Notes under the pieces: model-generated
The model's input: the letters and a program-made list of their open reading frames with translations, nothing else
Databases searched by the model: none
Told to the model about the DNA's origin: nothing
Program-made: the position numbers and the translations under genes
Shown here: positions 47,451-56,153 of the stretch, piece after piece
How the letters are laid out: each line of letters starts with the position of its first letter
How positions within the stretch are numbered: position 1 is the stretch's first letter
Assembly (NCBI RefSeq): GCF_016612995.1
Contig: NZ_JAEOAH010000005.1
Span: forward strand, 124,001 to 188,000
DNA: 64,000 nt
Direction of reading: 5' to 3'
Source of the DNA: Viridibacillus soli
GTDB lineage: Bacteria; Bacillota; Bacilli; Bacillales_A; Planococcaceae

Positions 47451-49112
47451 CTATTCAACAGAAATAATAAATGGGTATAAAGGCTGTTTACCGTTATGAA
47501 CTTCCACTTCAACATCTGGATAATTTTCTTCGATAAAGCTTGTGAATTTAGAAACAGCTGAGTTGTCAGCATCTTGTCCATAAAGAACTGTAACAATTTC
47601 TGAATCTTCATCGATCATTGATTTAATCAAAGTTTCTGATGCTGTTTCAAGAGAACGTGTTGCTTCTACAATTTTACCTTCAAAAATAGCCATAAAGTCG
47701 TCTTTATGGATTTCAACGCCATCAATTGAAGTATCGCGAACAGCAAAAGTCACTTGACCTGTTTTCACATGAGCAAATGCATTTGTCATATTATTTTTGT
47801 TATCTTCAACTGAAGCGTCCGGATTGAATGCAAGTACTGCAGCCATTCCTTGCGGTACTGATTTTGTTGGTACAACCGCAGCTTCAATGTTTAATACTTG
47901 TGCTGCTTGTTCTGCTGCCATCACGATGTTTTTATTATTTGGTAAAATCAATACGCGTTCTGCGCCTACTTCTTTAATAGCATTAACGATATCTTCTGTT
48001 GAAGGATTCATTGTTTGTCCACCTTCGATAACATAAGAAGCGCCAACACTTTCAAGAAGTTCAGCAACACCAGTGCCCATTGCTACTGTTATAATTGCGT
48101 AAGGATGTTTTTTCGTTACTTTTTTAGCTGTCTCTTTTTTATGATCTTCGCCGACGATTGCTGTATGTTGTTGACGCATATTGTCGACTTTTATTTTTAT
48201 TAAGCTACCAAATTGGTGCCCGTAAGCAATTACTTCACCTGGTTGTTCAGAGTGAATGTGAATTTTCACGACTTCATCATCTGAAATAACAAGTAGAGAA
48301 TCTCCGTAACGGCTTAAATCTTCACGGAATTTTGCTTCATCAAAAGCTTTGCCGCCTAATTTTTCATCTTCAAAACGAACCATGAATTCAGTACAGTACC
48401 CGTAGACAATGTCAGATGTATACATGAAATCTTGTACTTTATGGTGCTCAGCATTTACTAAGTCGTCCATTGAAGAAGCCACAGTTTTTTCTGGAAGCGC
48501 TTCACCTTTTAATGAAGCAACAAAACCTTCATATACGTATACTAAACCTTGACCACCACTGTCTACTACGCCTACCTCTTTTAATACGGGTAGTAATTCT
48601 GGTGTGTTAGCAAGCGATGCTTTTGCAGCAACTACTAACTCTTCCATTACAACGATGATGTCTTCTTCCGTTTTAGCTACTTCCACAGCATGAGCTGCAG
48701 CTTCTCTTGCAACTGTTAAAATAGTGCCCTCTACCGGTTTCATAACTGCTTTATAAGCAGTGTCGACACCATATTGGAATGCTTTCGCAAATTGAATCGC
48801 ATCTACAGTCGCTTCTTTTTCAATCGCTTTACCAAAACCTCGGAACAATTGAGAAAGGATCACACCTGAATTACCACGTGCTCCCATTAATAATCCTTTT
48901 GATAAAGCTTGCGCTGTTTTACCGATATGAGCTACCGCATTTACTTCAGTTTCTTTCGCACCTGATGTCATCGATAAATTCATATTTGTACCTGTATCGC
49001 CATCTGGCACTGGGAAAACGTTTAACGAATCCACATAATCTGCGTTTTGGAATAGATGATGAGCGCCCATTTGCACCATTTCGGCAAATTTAATCCCGTC
49101 TATTGACTTCAT
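47451..49112 (-). CDS. fakA: FakA (YloV), fatty acid kinase ATP-binding subunit
   Basis: DAK-type kinase that phosphorylates fatty acids presented by FakB proteins, feeding exogenous fatty acids into phospholipids. The N-terminal Dak domain (about residues 1-200) shows 'DSLNVFPVPDGDTGTNM' (near 28, Mg-ATP aspartates) and 'LLMGARGNSGVILSQL' (near 74). The C-terminal DegV-like portion (about 325-553) completes it. The 553 residues fit. It lies 18 nt after asp23. Confidence 0.94.
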   Translation of the reverse strand: MKSIDGIKFAEMVQMGAHHLFQNADYVDSLNVFPVPDGDTGTNMNLSMTSGAKETEVNAVAHIGKTAQALSKGLLMGARGNSGVILSQLFRGFGKAIEKEATVDAIQFAKAFQYGVDTAYKAVMKPVEGTILTVAREAAAHAVEVAKTEEDIIVVMEELVVAAKASLANTPELLPVLKEVGVVDSGGQGLVYVYEGFVASLKGEALPEKTVASSMDDLVNAEHHKVQDFMYTSDIVYGYCTEFMVRFEDEKLGGKAFDEAKFREDLSRYGDSLLVISDDEVVKIHIHSEQPGEVIAYGHQFGSLIKIKVDNMRQQHTAIVGEDHKKETAKKVTKKHPYAIITVAMGTGVAELLESVGASYVIEGGQTMNPSTEDIVNAIKEVGAERVLILPNNKNIVMAAEQAAQVLNIEAAVVPTKSVPQGMAAVLAFNPDASVEDNKNNMTNAFAHVKTGQVTFAVRDTSIDGVEIHKDDFMAIFEGKIVEATRSLETASETLIKSMIDEDSEIVTVLYGQDADNSAVSKFTSFIEENYPDVEVEVHNGKQPLYPFIISVE

Positions 49113-49130
49113 GTCTTTGAGTTCCTCCTC

Positions 49131-49493
49131 TTACACGTTCGCTACGCGAACACCTTGCACATAGATATTAACTGATTTCACTGCCATTCCGAGTGTTTTA
49201 TCTAGTGTATATTTTACTTTAGATTGGACTTGGTAGGCTACTTCAGAGATTTTAGTACCGTAGCTAACAATCACATACATATCAATATGTAAATCTTCGC
49301 CCTGTTGGCGTACAAGAACACCTCTTGCAAAGTTTTCTTTGCGTAAAATGTCTGTTAGTCCATCACGAATTTGGTGTTTACTTGCCATACCTACAATACC
49401 GTAACATTCAATAGCGGCTCCGCCAGCCATTTGTGCGACAACATCATTAGAAATGTCAATGTTTCCGAATTCGTTCTTTAATTCAACTGACAT
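49131..49493 (-). CDS. Asp23/Gls24 family envelope stress protein (YloU)
   Basis: A 120-residue protein with the family pattern 'ISNDVVAQMAGGAAIECYGIVGM' (in parts, near 14-36) and 'DLHIDMYVIVSYG' (near 67). Asp23 proteins are membrane-associated scaffolds linked to cell envelope stress in staphylococci. The gene is always next to fakA in this group, and the two probably form an operon. It diverges from rpmB. Confidence 0.93.
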   Translation of the reverse strand: MSVELKNEFGNIDISNDVVAQMAGGAAIECYGIVGMASKHQIRDGLTDILRKENFARGVLVRQQGEDLHIDMYVIVSYGTKISEVAYQVQSKVKYTLDKTLGMAVKSVNIYVQGVRVANV

Positions 49494-49528
49494 AAAAATG
49501 CCTCCTGACTCCTTTTTAACTAACTCCT

Positions 49529-49557
49529 ATTGTACTATACAAAATTCGATTATAAAA
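49529..49557 (-). promoter_or_regulatory. Weak candidate promoter of asp23-fakA
   Basis: TACAAT (49529-49534) with a poor -35, TTTTAT (49552-49557), at 17 bp on the minus strand. An overlapping TATAGT (49534-49539) is an alternative -10. Confidence 0.3.
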
Positions 49558-49624
49558 GAAAACCTATACAATCATCTAGTTATAGACTGTAAAGGTTTTT
49601 TTCTTGAAAGTCTATCGAAATCAG

Positions 49625-49653
49625 TTGCAATGCGGAAAAGTGTGTGTTAAATT
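49625..49653 (+). promoter_or_regulatory. Candidate sigma-A promoter of rpmB
   Basis: TTGCAA (49625-49630) and TAAATT (49648-49653) with 17-bp spacing on the plus strand, about 75 nt before the rpmB ATG. Confidence 0.5.
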
Positions 49654-49727
49654 ATTAAAGTATGTGAAATACCGAACTGAAATTAATAATTTTTTTCAGC
49701 TTCTTTTTGTGAGGAGGGAATATAAAA

Positions 49728-49916
49728 ATGCCAAAACAATGCGTAATTACTGGACGTAAAACTCGTTCGGGCAATGCTCGTTCCCACGCAATGAACGCGA
49801 GCAAGCGTACATGGGGTGCAAACCTACAAAAGGTCCGTATTCTAGTTGACGGTAAACCGAAACGTGTATGGGTTTCTGCACGAGCTTTGAAATCAGGTAA
49901 AGTTGAGCGCGTATAA
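49728..49916 (+). CDS. rpmB: Ribosomal protein bL28
   Basis: The only plus-strand gene in the window. The 62 residues start [20 protein letters not shown] and contain '[18 protein letters not shown]', as in Bacillus bL28. Only one Cys is present, so this is the form without a zinc-binding cluster. Strong Shine-Dalgarno GAGGAGGG, about 9 nt upstream of the ATG. It is divergent from asp23 and convergent with spoVM, the arrangement known in B. subtilis. Confidence 0.97.
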   Translation: MPKQCVITGRKTRSGNARSHAMNASKRTWGANLQKVRILVDGKPKRVWVSARALKSGKVERV

Positions 49917-49928
49917 TGCACTCATAAT

Positions 49929-49968
49929 GAATGCCAGGCTGACGAATCGTCACCCTGGCATTTTTTCT
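49929..49968 (+). terminator. Rho-independent terminator of rpmB
   Basis: Arms ATGCCAGG and CCTGGCAT enclose an inner TGACG / CGTCA stem and are followed by six T on the plus strand. The minus-strand spoVM ends inside this hairpin. Confidence 0.9.
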
Positions 49969-50096
49969 TTTTTCTTTCGTTGTTTAGATTTTGCTGTCGC
50001 TGTAGTCGTTGTTGATGTTTCCTTTTGAAACGCTTGTAGACAAACCCTCGCAAATCCACTTACGAACTTAGGCAATTGAAACGTGTATACCTTCAA
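49950..50096 (-). CDS. spoVM: SpoVM, spore coat-anchoring amphipathic peptide (extended form)
   Basis: A 48-codon frame whose first 26 residues, MKVYTFQLPKFVSGFARVCL then QAFQKE, line up without gaps with B. subtilis SpoVM (MKFYTIKLPKF...). The residues shared are Met1, Lys2, Tyr4, Thr5, Leu8, Pro9, Lys10, Phe11, Gly14, Arg17, Leu20, Phe23 and Lys25. SpoVM recognises the convex forespore membrane and anchors SpoIVA. The start is TTG, 7 nt after GAGGAG. Unlike the 26-residue B. subtilis peptide, a tail of 22 residues follows: a Thr/Ala run, then Lys/Arg-rich. It lies between thiN and rpmB, as in B. subtilis. Confidence 0.85.
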   Translation of the reverse strand: MKVYTFQLPKFVSGFARVCLQAFQKETSTTTTATAKSKQRKKKEKMPG

Positions 50097-50110
50097 CTCT
50101 CCACTCCTCG

Positions 50111-50767
50111 CTAGTCATCTATACTTCTTATCATTAAGCATATGCCGGCTGTGAATGAAATAGACGCAACTTTGTCCGATATTTCATTACTCGTAAAAAG
50201 GGAAGTTCCAAGTTCAATTATTTCATTGGTCGTTTCATATAAAACTCCACGCAACGTCATATTCTCCACAGGGCCTCTGAATGCAAAAAAGGACATATAT
50301 TTATAATGATCATCCTGTACCATTGTATGTTCCCCTGGGAGTAAAAATTGTAGTTCATTTGTACGATTTACGATTTTAATATTTATTTGTGGATGCGCTA
50401 ATTGTAAACGGTACACTGTATGCAGATTTGCCTCGTGGTGATCTAAGCGGCCACCCGTCACTCCTGTAATATAAACTTCAGTTGGCTCTAATGACAGCGC
50501 TTTAATAATAGCGAGCTCAGTATCTGTCTCATTTTTTTCGGGTGCATAGCGCTCGATATTCGACACCCTTTCGGAAATCTCTTGCCACTCCTCTTCTGTT
50601 ATTGAATCAAAATCACCTACAGCCATATCTGGCACAATACCTCTATTTAATAAATACATTGTGCCATGGTCTGTTCCGATGAAAATTGCATCAGAAAAAG
50701 AGAGCAAGAAATCATTTGATACAATTTCCTGCTCGGGGCCTCCTGCACAAATCACAACGGTAGTCAT
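50111..50767 (-). CDS. thiN: Thiamine diphosphokinase
   Basis: Transfers pyrophosphate from ATP to thiamine. The segments 'FIGTDHGTMYLLNRGIVPDMAVGDFDSI' (in parts, near 30-57), 'ETDTELAIIKAL' (near 80) and 'TGVTGGRLDHHEANL' (near 98) are characteristic. The 218 residues fit. The start overlaps the end of rpe by 4 bases. This is yloS/thiN in B. subtilis. Confidence 0.95.
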   Translation of the reverse strand: MTTVVICAGGPEQEIVSNDFLLSFSDAIFIGTDHGTMYLLNRGIVPDMAVGDFDSITEEEWQEISERVSNIERYAPEKNETDTELAIIKALSLEPTEVYITGVTGGRLDHHEANLHTVYRLQLAHPQINIKIVNRTNELQFLLPGEHTMVQDDHYKYMSFFAFRGPVENMTLRGVLYETTNEIIELGTSLFTSNEISDKVASISFTAGICLMIRSIDD

Positions 50768-51432
50768 TGGATTGCTTGTTCTCCAGCTAATAAAATCTCT
50801 TGCAGCGCTTTAGAACGGTCTTCTTTAGAGTAAATAGCCGAGCCTGCTACGAAAATTGTTGCTCCTGCTTTTGCACAAGGAACGATCGTCTCAGAGTTAA
50901 TACCACCATCGATTTCAATTTCTATACTTAAACCTTTTTCTTTAATAATTGTCGAAAGTTGTTCAATTTTTGGTACGACTGAATGAATGAATTTTTGTCC
51001 ACCAAAACCTGGATTTACAGTCATAAATAAAACCATATCAATATCTTCTAAAACATGTTGGATTGTTTCTATAGGCGTATGTGGATTTAACACAACACCT
51101 GGTTTCACACCATACGAGCGAATCAATTGAATTGTACGATGTAAGTGACGGCACGCTTCTACATGAACTGTAATGTAGTCTGCTCCAGCTTTTGCGAAGT
51201 CTTCTATATATTGGTCTGGGTTTTCAATCATTAAGTGCACATCAAGTGGTAAGTCTGTTACAGGACGTAATGCTTCCACTACGATTGGGCCCATTGTAAT
51301 ATTCGGCACGAAATGGCCGTCCATTACGTCGATATGAATTAATTTTGCTCCTGCTGCTTCAACTTCTTTGACTTCATCAGCCAATTTTGAAAAATTAGCT
51401 GCTAAGATAGACGGTGCAATTTGGATCATCAT
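50764..51432 (-). CDS. rpe: Ribulose-phosphate 3-epimerase
   Basis: Interconverts ribulose-5-P and xylulose-5-P in the pentose phosphate pathway. This is a TIM barrel with 'IAPSILAANFSKL' (near 4), metal-binding 'HIDVMDGHFVPN' (near 33), 'MTVNPGFGGQKF' (near 137) and 'EIDGGINSET' (near 172). The 222 residues fit. It overlaps rsgA by one base and thiN by four. Confidence 0.97.
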   Translation of the reverse strand: MMIQIAPSILAANFSKLADEVKEVEAAGAKLIHIDVMDGHFVPNITMGPIVVEALRPVTDLPLDVHLMIENPDQYIEDFAKAGADYITVHVEACRHLHRTIQLIRSYGVKPGVVLNPHTPIETIQHVLEDIDMVLFMTVNPGFGGQKFIHSVVPKIEQLSTIIKEKGLSIEIEIDGGINSETIVPCAKAGATIFVAGSAIYSKEDRSKALQEILLAGEQAIQ

Positions 51433-52313
51433 TAGTACCTCGGCTTTCTATCAATTATTTCTTGTAAAAATTGCAAGTAATGGTCATAGCGATATTGCTT
51501 AATCTCTTTATTCTCTACTGCAGCTTTCACAGCACATTTTGGTTCCTTTAAATGTAAGCAACCTCGGAATTTACAATCTTCCGATATGCGCTGTATTTCT
51601 GGGAAACAAGATGTTAACTCTTCTTTTTCAAGTGTATCAAAATCAAAAGAGCTAAATCCAGGTGTATCAGCAATTAAGCCTCCAGCAAGTGGAATTAATT
51701 CAACATGTCTTGTCGTATGCTTCCCTCGTCCTAACGCTTCTGAAATAACCCCTGTTTTTAATTCTAATGAAGGCATAATTGTGTTTAACAAAGTAGATTT
51801 TCCAACACCGGACTGCCCTGCCAATACAGTTGTTTTACCTTCTAAGACCTGTTGAATTTTCCCCAGTATTTCCGGATCACCTTTAAAGGTTTGAATTACT
51901 TTATAGCCTATTGTTTCATAATCTTTTACATACTGTTGGATTCCATCACTTTCTTCTGAAGTTAATAAATCCGTTTTAGTTAAACAAATAATCGGATGGA
52001 TATGGAAAGATTCTAATGCCACTAAGAATTTATCTAACAAAATTGTATTAAAAGCTGGCTCCTTCGCTGAGAAGACTAGGATAGCTTGATCAATATTCGA
52101 CACTGGTGGGCGTACAAGCTCGTTATGACGCTCATGAACGGCGGTAATTGTGCCATCATTGTCTCCTTCAACCACAAAGTCCACAAAGTCACCAACAAGT
52201 GGTGAAATACCTCTATTTCGGAATACACCACGACCGCGACATTGAATTAGTTCACCATCTGATTGAACATAATAAAATCCGCTTAACGCTTTTCGGATTT
52301 GACCTTTCGCCAT
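51432..52313 (-). CDS. rsgA: RsgA (CpgA), small ribosomal subunit GTPase
   Basis: Circularly permuted GTPase for 30S maturation. An N-terminal OB fold (about residues 1-65) precedes the permuted G domain: 'ICLTKTDL' (G4, near 112), then 'LAGQSGVGKSTLLN' (G1, near 163), then 'ADTPGFSSF' (G3, near 211). The C-terminal zinc motif is C-x5-C-x-H-x5-C in 'CKFRGCLHLKEPKCAV'. In B. subtilis the product is phosphorylated by PrkC, whose gene lies directly upstream here (11 nt). Confidence 0.96.
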   Translation of the reverse strand: MAKGQIRKALSGFYYVQSDGELIQCRGRGVFRNRGISPLVGDFVDFVVEGDNDGTITAVHERHNELVRPPVSNIDQAILVFSAKEPAFNTILLDKFLVALESFHIHPIICLTKTDLLTSEESDGIQQYVKDYETIGYKVIQTFKGDPEILGKIQQVLEGKTTVLAGQSGVGKSTLLNTIMPSLELKTGVISEALGRGKHTTRHVELIPLAGGLIADTPGFSSFDFDTLEKEELTSCFPEIQRISEDCKFRGCLHLKEPKCAVKAAVENKEIKQYRYDHYLQFLQEIIDRKPRY

Positions 52314-52324
52314 GCGATTCCTCC

Positions 52325-54286
52325 TTACTGAAGACTGTCAAAAGTGACGGTTTTTTCAATAATTGTTTTATCATCACGAACAACGCGATAAATTGCTTTT
52401 TGTCCTTCTTCAATTTCTAATTCAATTCTTTTTTTAGTCGGTCCAGAAATATTGAACTGTTGCTCAACATCTGCAATTGAACGCGTACGATCTTGGATGT
52501 AAATACGGACTTCTTGCTCTTCCCCCTCTTCTTCCGGATCATATGGAATTTCAAATATTTGGACATTCATTTTTGGTGGTTTTTCTTGTGGTCCTTTTGA
52601 AATTACCACATTAATTCTAGCGCCAATATTGGCCTTCTCACCTGCTTTAGGCGTATGGGAAATAACTTGCCCTTTTGCAACAGCATCCGAGTAAATTTCT
52701 TTTGTGTGAATATGAAAACCTGATGATTTGGCATAACGATTTAATGCTGTCTCATCATAGCCGATTAGGCTCGAAATGGTCTCCTGTTTTACTCCCTCAC
52801 TCACAGTGAAAATGACAACAGTGTCTGCAGGTACAACCTCTTCACCTTCATCAGGCGTCTGCTTTAAAATGGTCCCTGGTGCTTGATCAGAATATTCTGT
52901 TTTCGTTCGGATATCTTTAAACTCATACTTTTCTAACAGCTTCATTACCTGTTCTATGTCACGTCCTGTATAATTGATAAATGGCATTTTCTTCGGACCC
53001 GAACTCACTATAATATCAATTTCAGAACCTTTTTTACGCTCTTTTCCAGCAGCTGGATTAGTAAAAATAACATGTCCTTCTTCCACATCTTCAGAGGCTT
53101 GATCAGTTTGTCCACCAATCTCAAAGCCTTTCTCACCGAGCAATTCAATCGCCTTCGCTAACTCTTGTCCTGTAATATCTGGTACTTCTATCTTCTTTTC
53201 TTGGAATAGACTTGGAAATAAGAACAGTACTAAAATAAACAGTAAAAGAAAACTAATAACACCACCGACAAGCAGCAGCAATTTATTTTTCTTTGATTTC
53301 TTTTTATCGCCTTTTTTTTCTTTCTTTTTATGATCGTCAACAGCTGACAATGCTTTTGTTTTTTCTAAGTTCGCACTTTGATCCATTTGTGCCTTTGTAA
53401 TAGCCGGCATTGCTTTGGTCTCATCATGGTCAACAGGTGGCATAAATTTTGGTTCCTGACGTCTAGTATCATCTAGTACAGATGATAAATCGTCCTGCAG
53501 TTCTTCAACAGTAGAGTAGCGGTGAAGTGGGTCCTTTGCTGTAGTCTTTAATACGACATTTTCTAAGCTTTGTGGTATAGATGGCACAATCGCGCGCACA
53601 GAGGGTGTCTCAGATTGTAAATGTTTGAGTGCAATCGACACAGCCGATTCGCCCGAAAATGGTAGCTCGCCTGTTAACAATTCATAAAGTACAATTCCCA
53701 AGGCATAGATGTCTGATCTTTTTGTTGCAGTACCTCCCCGTGCTTGTTCTGGTGATAAATAATGCACGGTACCTAAAACCGAGTTCGTCTGTGTATAAGA
53801 TGTCGCTGTTAACGCCATCGCAATACCAAAATCCGTAATTTTCACATTATCTTCATGATCCATTAAAATATTTTGTGGCTTAATATCGCGATGGACTATT
53901 TGATTTTGGTGTGCGTGTGCAATAGCTGCCGTTAATTGCTTCATTATCGTGACACATTTCACTGGCGATAATGGCGCAAACTCTTGTATGTATTGCTTTA
54001 AAGTTTTACCTTCAACGTATTCCATAACTAAATAATGCATATCACCATCTTCACCAACATCATAAATGCTAACAATATTAGGATGTGTAAGGCTTGTTGC
54101 TGATAGTGCTTCTCTTTGGAAACGTCGATGAAGCTCCTCTTCATCTGCAAAGTTATAGCGTAAAACTTTTATTGCAACATCTCGGTCTAATATCATATCG
54201 TGTGCAAGATAAACATTGGACATACCACCGCCGCCAATTAAACCAAGTACTTTATATCGGCCGCTTATTCTTTTTCCAACAAGCAT
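52325..54286 (-). CDS. prkC: PrkC, PASTA-domain Ser/Thr kinase
   Basis: Membrane kinase that senses peptidoglycan fragments, with roles in germination and wall metabolism. The kinase domain (about residues 10-270) shows 'GLIGGGGMSNVYLA', 'AIKVLR', 'IVHRDIKPQNILMD', 'ITDFGIA' and 'GTVHYLSPEQARG'. A basic juxtamembrane stretch precedes one membrane helix (about 330-352). Three extracellular PASTA domains (about 355-560) and a C-terminal beta domain follow. The 653 residues match B. subtilis PrkC. It lies 2 nt after the phosphatase gene prpC. Confidence 0.97.
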   Translation of the reverse strand: MLVGKRISGRYKVLGLIGGGGMSNVYLAHDMILDRDVAIKVLRYNFADEEELHRRFQREALSATSLTHPNIVSIYDVGEDGDMHYLVMEYVEGKTLKQYIQEFAPLSPVKCVTIMKQLTAAIAHAHQNQIVHRDIKPQNILMDHEDNVKITDFGIAMALTATSYTQTNSVLGTVHYLSPEQARGGTATKRSDIYALGIVLYELLTGELPFSGESAVSIALKHLQSETPSVRAIVPSIPQSLENVVLKTTAKDPLHRYSTVEELQDDLSSVLDDTRRQEPKFMPPVDHDETKAMPAITKAQMDQSANLEKTKALSAVDDHKKKEKKGDKKKSKKNKLLLLVGGVISFLLLFILVLFLFPSLFQEKKIEVPDITGQELAKAIELLGEKGFEIGGQTDQASEDVEEGHVIFTNPAAGKERKKGSEIDIIVSSGPKKMPFINYTGRDIEQVMKLLEKYEFKDIRTKTEYSDQAPGTILKQTPDEGEEVVPADTVVIFTVSEGVKQETISSLIGYDETALNRYAKSSGFHIHTKEIYSDAVAKGQVISHTPKAGEKANIGARINVVISKGPQEKPPKMNVQIFEIPYDPEEEGEEQEVRIYIQDRTRSIADVEQQFNISGPTKKRIELEIEEGQKAIYRVVRDDKTIIEKTVTFDSLQ

Positions 54287-54288
54287 TC

Positions 54289-55038
54289 TTACACCTCCTT
54301 CATATCATTCGCAAATAAGATAAGAGAGATATTATCTTCTCCCCCAAGCTCATTTGCTAATTGTATTAGTTGTTCACCCTTATCCTGAATAGGTAGTGGA
54401 AGGTGAATAATTATTTGCATTTCTTGCGTCGTTAATTTGTTACTTAAACCGTCTGAGCACACTAATAAATAGGAACCAGCAACAAATTGCACCATATAAA
54501 GATCTGGTGCAATCGTCGCTTCTGTTCCTAGAGATTTAATGATGTAGTTTTTCTTTGGATGACTTTCGGCTTCCTCTTCACTAATTTCTCCACTATCGAC
54601 GAGTATATTCACATAAGAATGATCTCTTGTAATAAGTTGCAAATTAGTTGCCGTGCTGAAATACACACGACTATCACCGACGTGACAAATAGTACATTCA
54701 CTATCATCAATCAAAACGGCGATTAAAGTCGTGCCCATGCCATGACAATCTTCGTGTGATAAAGAATATTGATAAATCGATGCATTGAGCTCTTGTACAG
54801 ATGTTACAAGCCATTCTCTTTTCAACTCAACTGTTTGAAACTGCTCTGCATCTGCTTGCAAAAATAACCGCTCAAATTCAGTAACAGCCATGTCACTCGC
54901 TATATCTCCGGCATTATGTCCACCCATCCCATCTGCAACGATGGCAAGTTTGTATGAATCTTGGCGTTCGATGAATTTAGCACGGTCTTCATTTACCGTT
55001 CTTTTTCTTCCTATATCACTCGCTACTATATATTCCAC
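54289..55038 (-). CDS. prpC: PrpC, PP2C-type Ser/Thr phosphatase
   Basis: Mn-dependent phosphatase that opposes PrkC. The PP2C metal motifs are 'VADGMGGHNAGDIAS' (near 35), 'GMGTTLIAVLID' (near 101), 'HVGDSRVY' (near 118), 'LLVCSDGLSNKL' (near 193) and 'GGEDNISLI' (near 233). The 249 residues fit. It lies 14 nt after rlmN. Confidence 0.97.
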   Translation of the reverse strand: MEYIVASDIGRKRTVNEDRAKFIERQDSYKLAIVADGMGGHNAGDIASDMAVTEFERLFLQADAEQFQTVELKREWLVTSVQELNASIYQYSLSHEDCHGMGTTLIAVLIDDSECTICHVGDSRVYFSTATNLQLITRDHSYVNILVDSGEISEEEAESHPKKNYIIKSLGTEATIAPDLYMVQFVAGSYLLVCSDGLSNKLTTQEMQIIIHLPLPIQDKGEQLIQLANELGGEDNISLILFANDMKEV

Positions 55039-55052
55039 AGCCAGTCACCCCA

Positions 55053-56153
55053 TTAATTCGTCGTTTCTTGCTTTCTCTCCTTCGCACGTAATTGACCACA
55101 TGCAGCGTCAATATCTGAACCGTGCTCGCGTCGAATTGTAACATTAATACCATGATTCTTTAACGTTTTCTCAAACGAAAAAATTTCATTTTTTGGTGTC
55201 CGTACATAGTCACGTTCTGGTACATAGTTTACTGGAATCAAGTTCACGTGACATTTGATACCTTTGATTAATTTAGCTAATTCTTCAGCATGCTCTACTT
55301 GGTCATTGACACCGCCGAATAGACCGTATTCAAAACTAACACGACGACCTGTTTTCTCAGTGTAATAACGAATTGCTTCGATAAGATCTGGTAATTTATA
55401 TGCTTTTGCAATTGGCATTAAACGTTGACGTAATTCTTGATTAGGTGCATGTAATGACAAAGCAAAGTTAATTTGTAATTGTTCATCCGCAAATTTGTAA
55501 ATTGAAGGAATGATTCCACTAGTAGAAACTGTGATATGACGTGCACCGATATTCAACCCTTTTTCATGGTTGATGACTTTTAAGAAGCTCATCATAGCAT
55601 CATAGTTATCAAATGGTTCTCCGATTCCCATAATAACAACGTGACTTACACGTTCGCCTACTTCATCTAAAGCTTTTTGAACGTTAACTACTTGCTCAAC
55701 AATTTCACCAGCTAGTAAATGACGTTTTAATCCACCTAATGTAGATGCACAGAATGTACATCCGATACGACAGCCCACTTGTGTTGTTACACAAACAGAG
55801 TTCCCATATTCATGACGCATTAATACAGTTTCAATTGAATAACCATCTTGTAATTGGAACAAGAATTTGATTGTACCATCTTTAGATTCTTGTTTGACTA
55901 AAGTACCTAATGTGCTCAGTTCGAAGTCAGCAGCTAATTTATCACGTAACTCTTTTGATAAGTTAGACATTTCATCGAAAGTTGTTACACGTTTTACATA
56001 TAACCAGTCAAAAATTTGGCCAGCACGGAACGGTTTTTCTCCGTTTTCTTTTAACCAAGTTTGCATTTCTTCTGGTAATAGTGAATAAATCGATTGGCGT
56101 AATTGCGGTTTTTCTGTTTTAGCTCTTACTGGTTTTTGTATTTCTTGATCCAT
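55053..56153 (-). CDS. rlmN: RlmN, dual-specificity rRNA/tRNA methyltransferase
   Basis: Radical SAM enzyme that makes m2A2503 in 23S rRNA and m2A37 in tRNA. The cluster motif Cx3CxxC is in '[11 protein letters not shown]' (near 130). '[14 protein letters not shown]' (near 173) and the C-terminal Cys in 'DIDAACGQL' (the methyl-carrying cysteine, near 352) are present. The 366 residues fit. The stop-start overlap with rsmB suggests coupling. Confidence 0.97.
   Translation of the reverse strand: MDQEIQKPVRAKTEKPQLRQSIYSLLPEEMQTWLKENGEKPFRAGQIFDWLYVKRVTTFDEMSNLSKELRDKLAADFELSTLGTLVKQESKDGTIKFLFQLQDGYSIETVLMRHEYGNSVCVTTQVGCRIGCTFCASTLGGLKRHLLAGEIVEQVVNVQKALDEVGERVSHVVIMGIGEPFDNYDAMMSFLKVINHEKGLNIGARHITVSTSGIIPSIYKFADEQLQINFALSLHAPNQELRQRLMPIAKAYKLPDLIEAIRYYTEKTGRRVSFEYGLFGGVNDQVEHAEELAKLIKGIKCHVNLIPVNYVPERDYVRTPKNEIFSFEKTLKNHGINVTIRREHGSDIDAACGQLRAKERKQETTN

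Noticed and set aside
49655-49921. 88-codon minus-strand frame opposite rpmB
   Set aside because: It is a shadow of the bL28 gene; no Shine-Dalgarno and no recognisable protein.
50137-50165. Sigma-E-like GTCTATT-N14-CATATGCT upstream of spoVM, inside thiN
   Set aside because: Sigma-E control is expected from B. subtilis, but the match to consensus is too weak to call as a feature.
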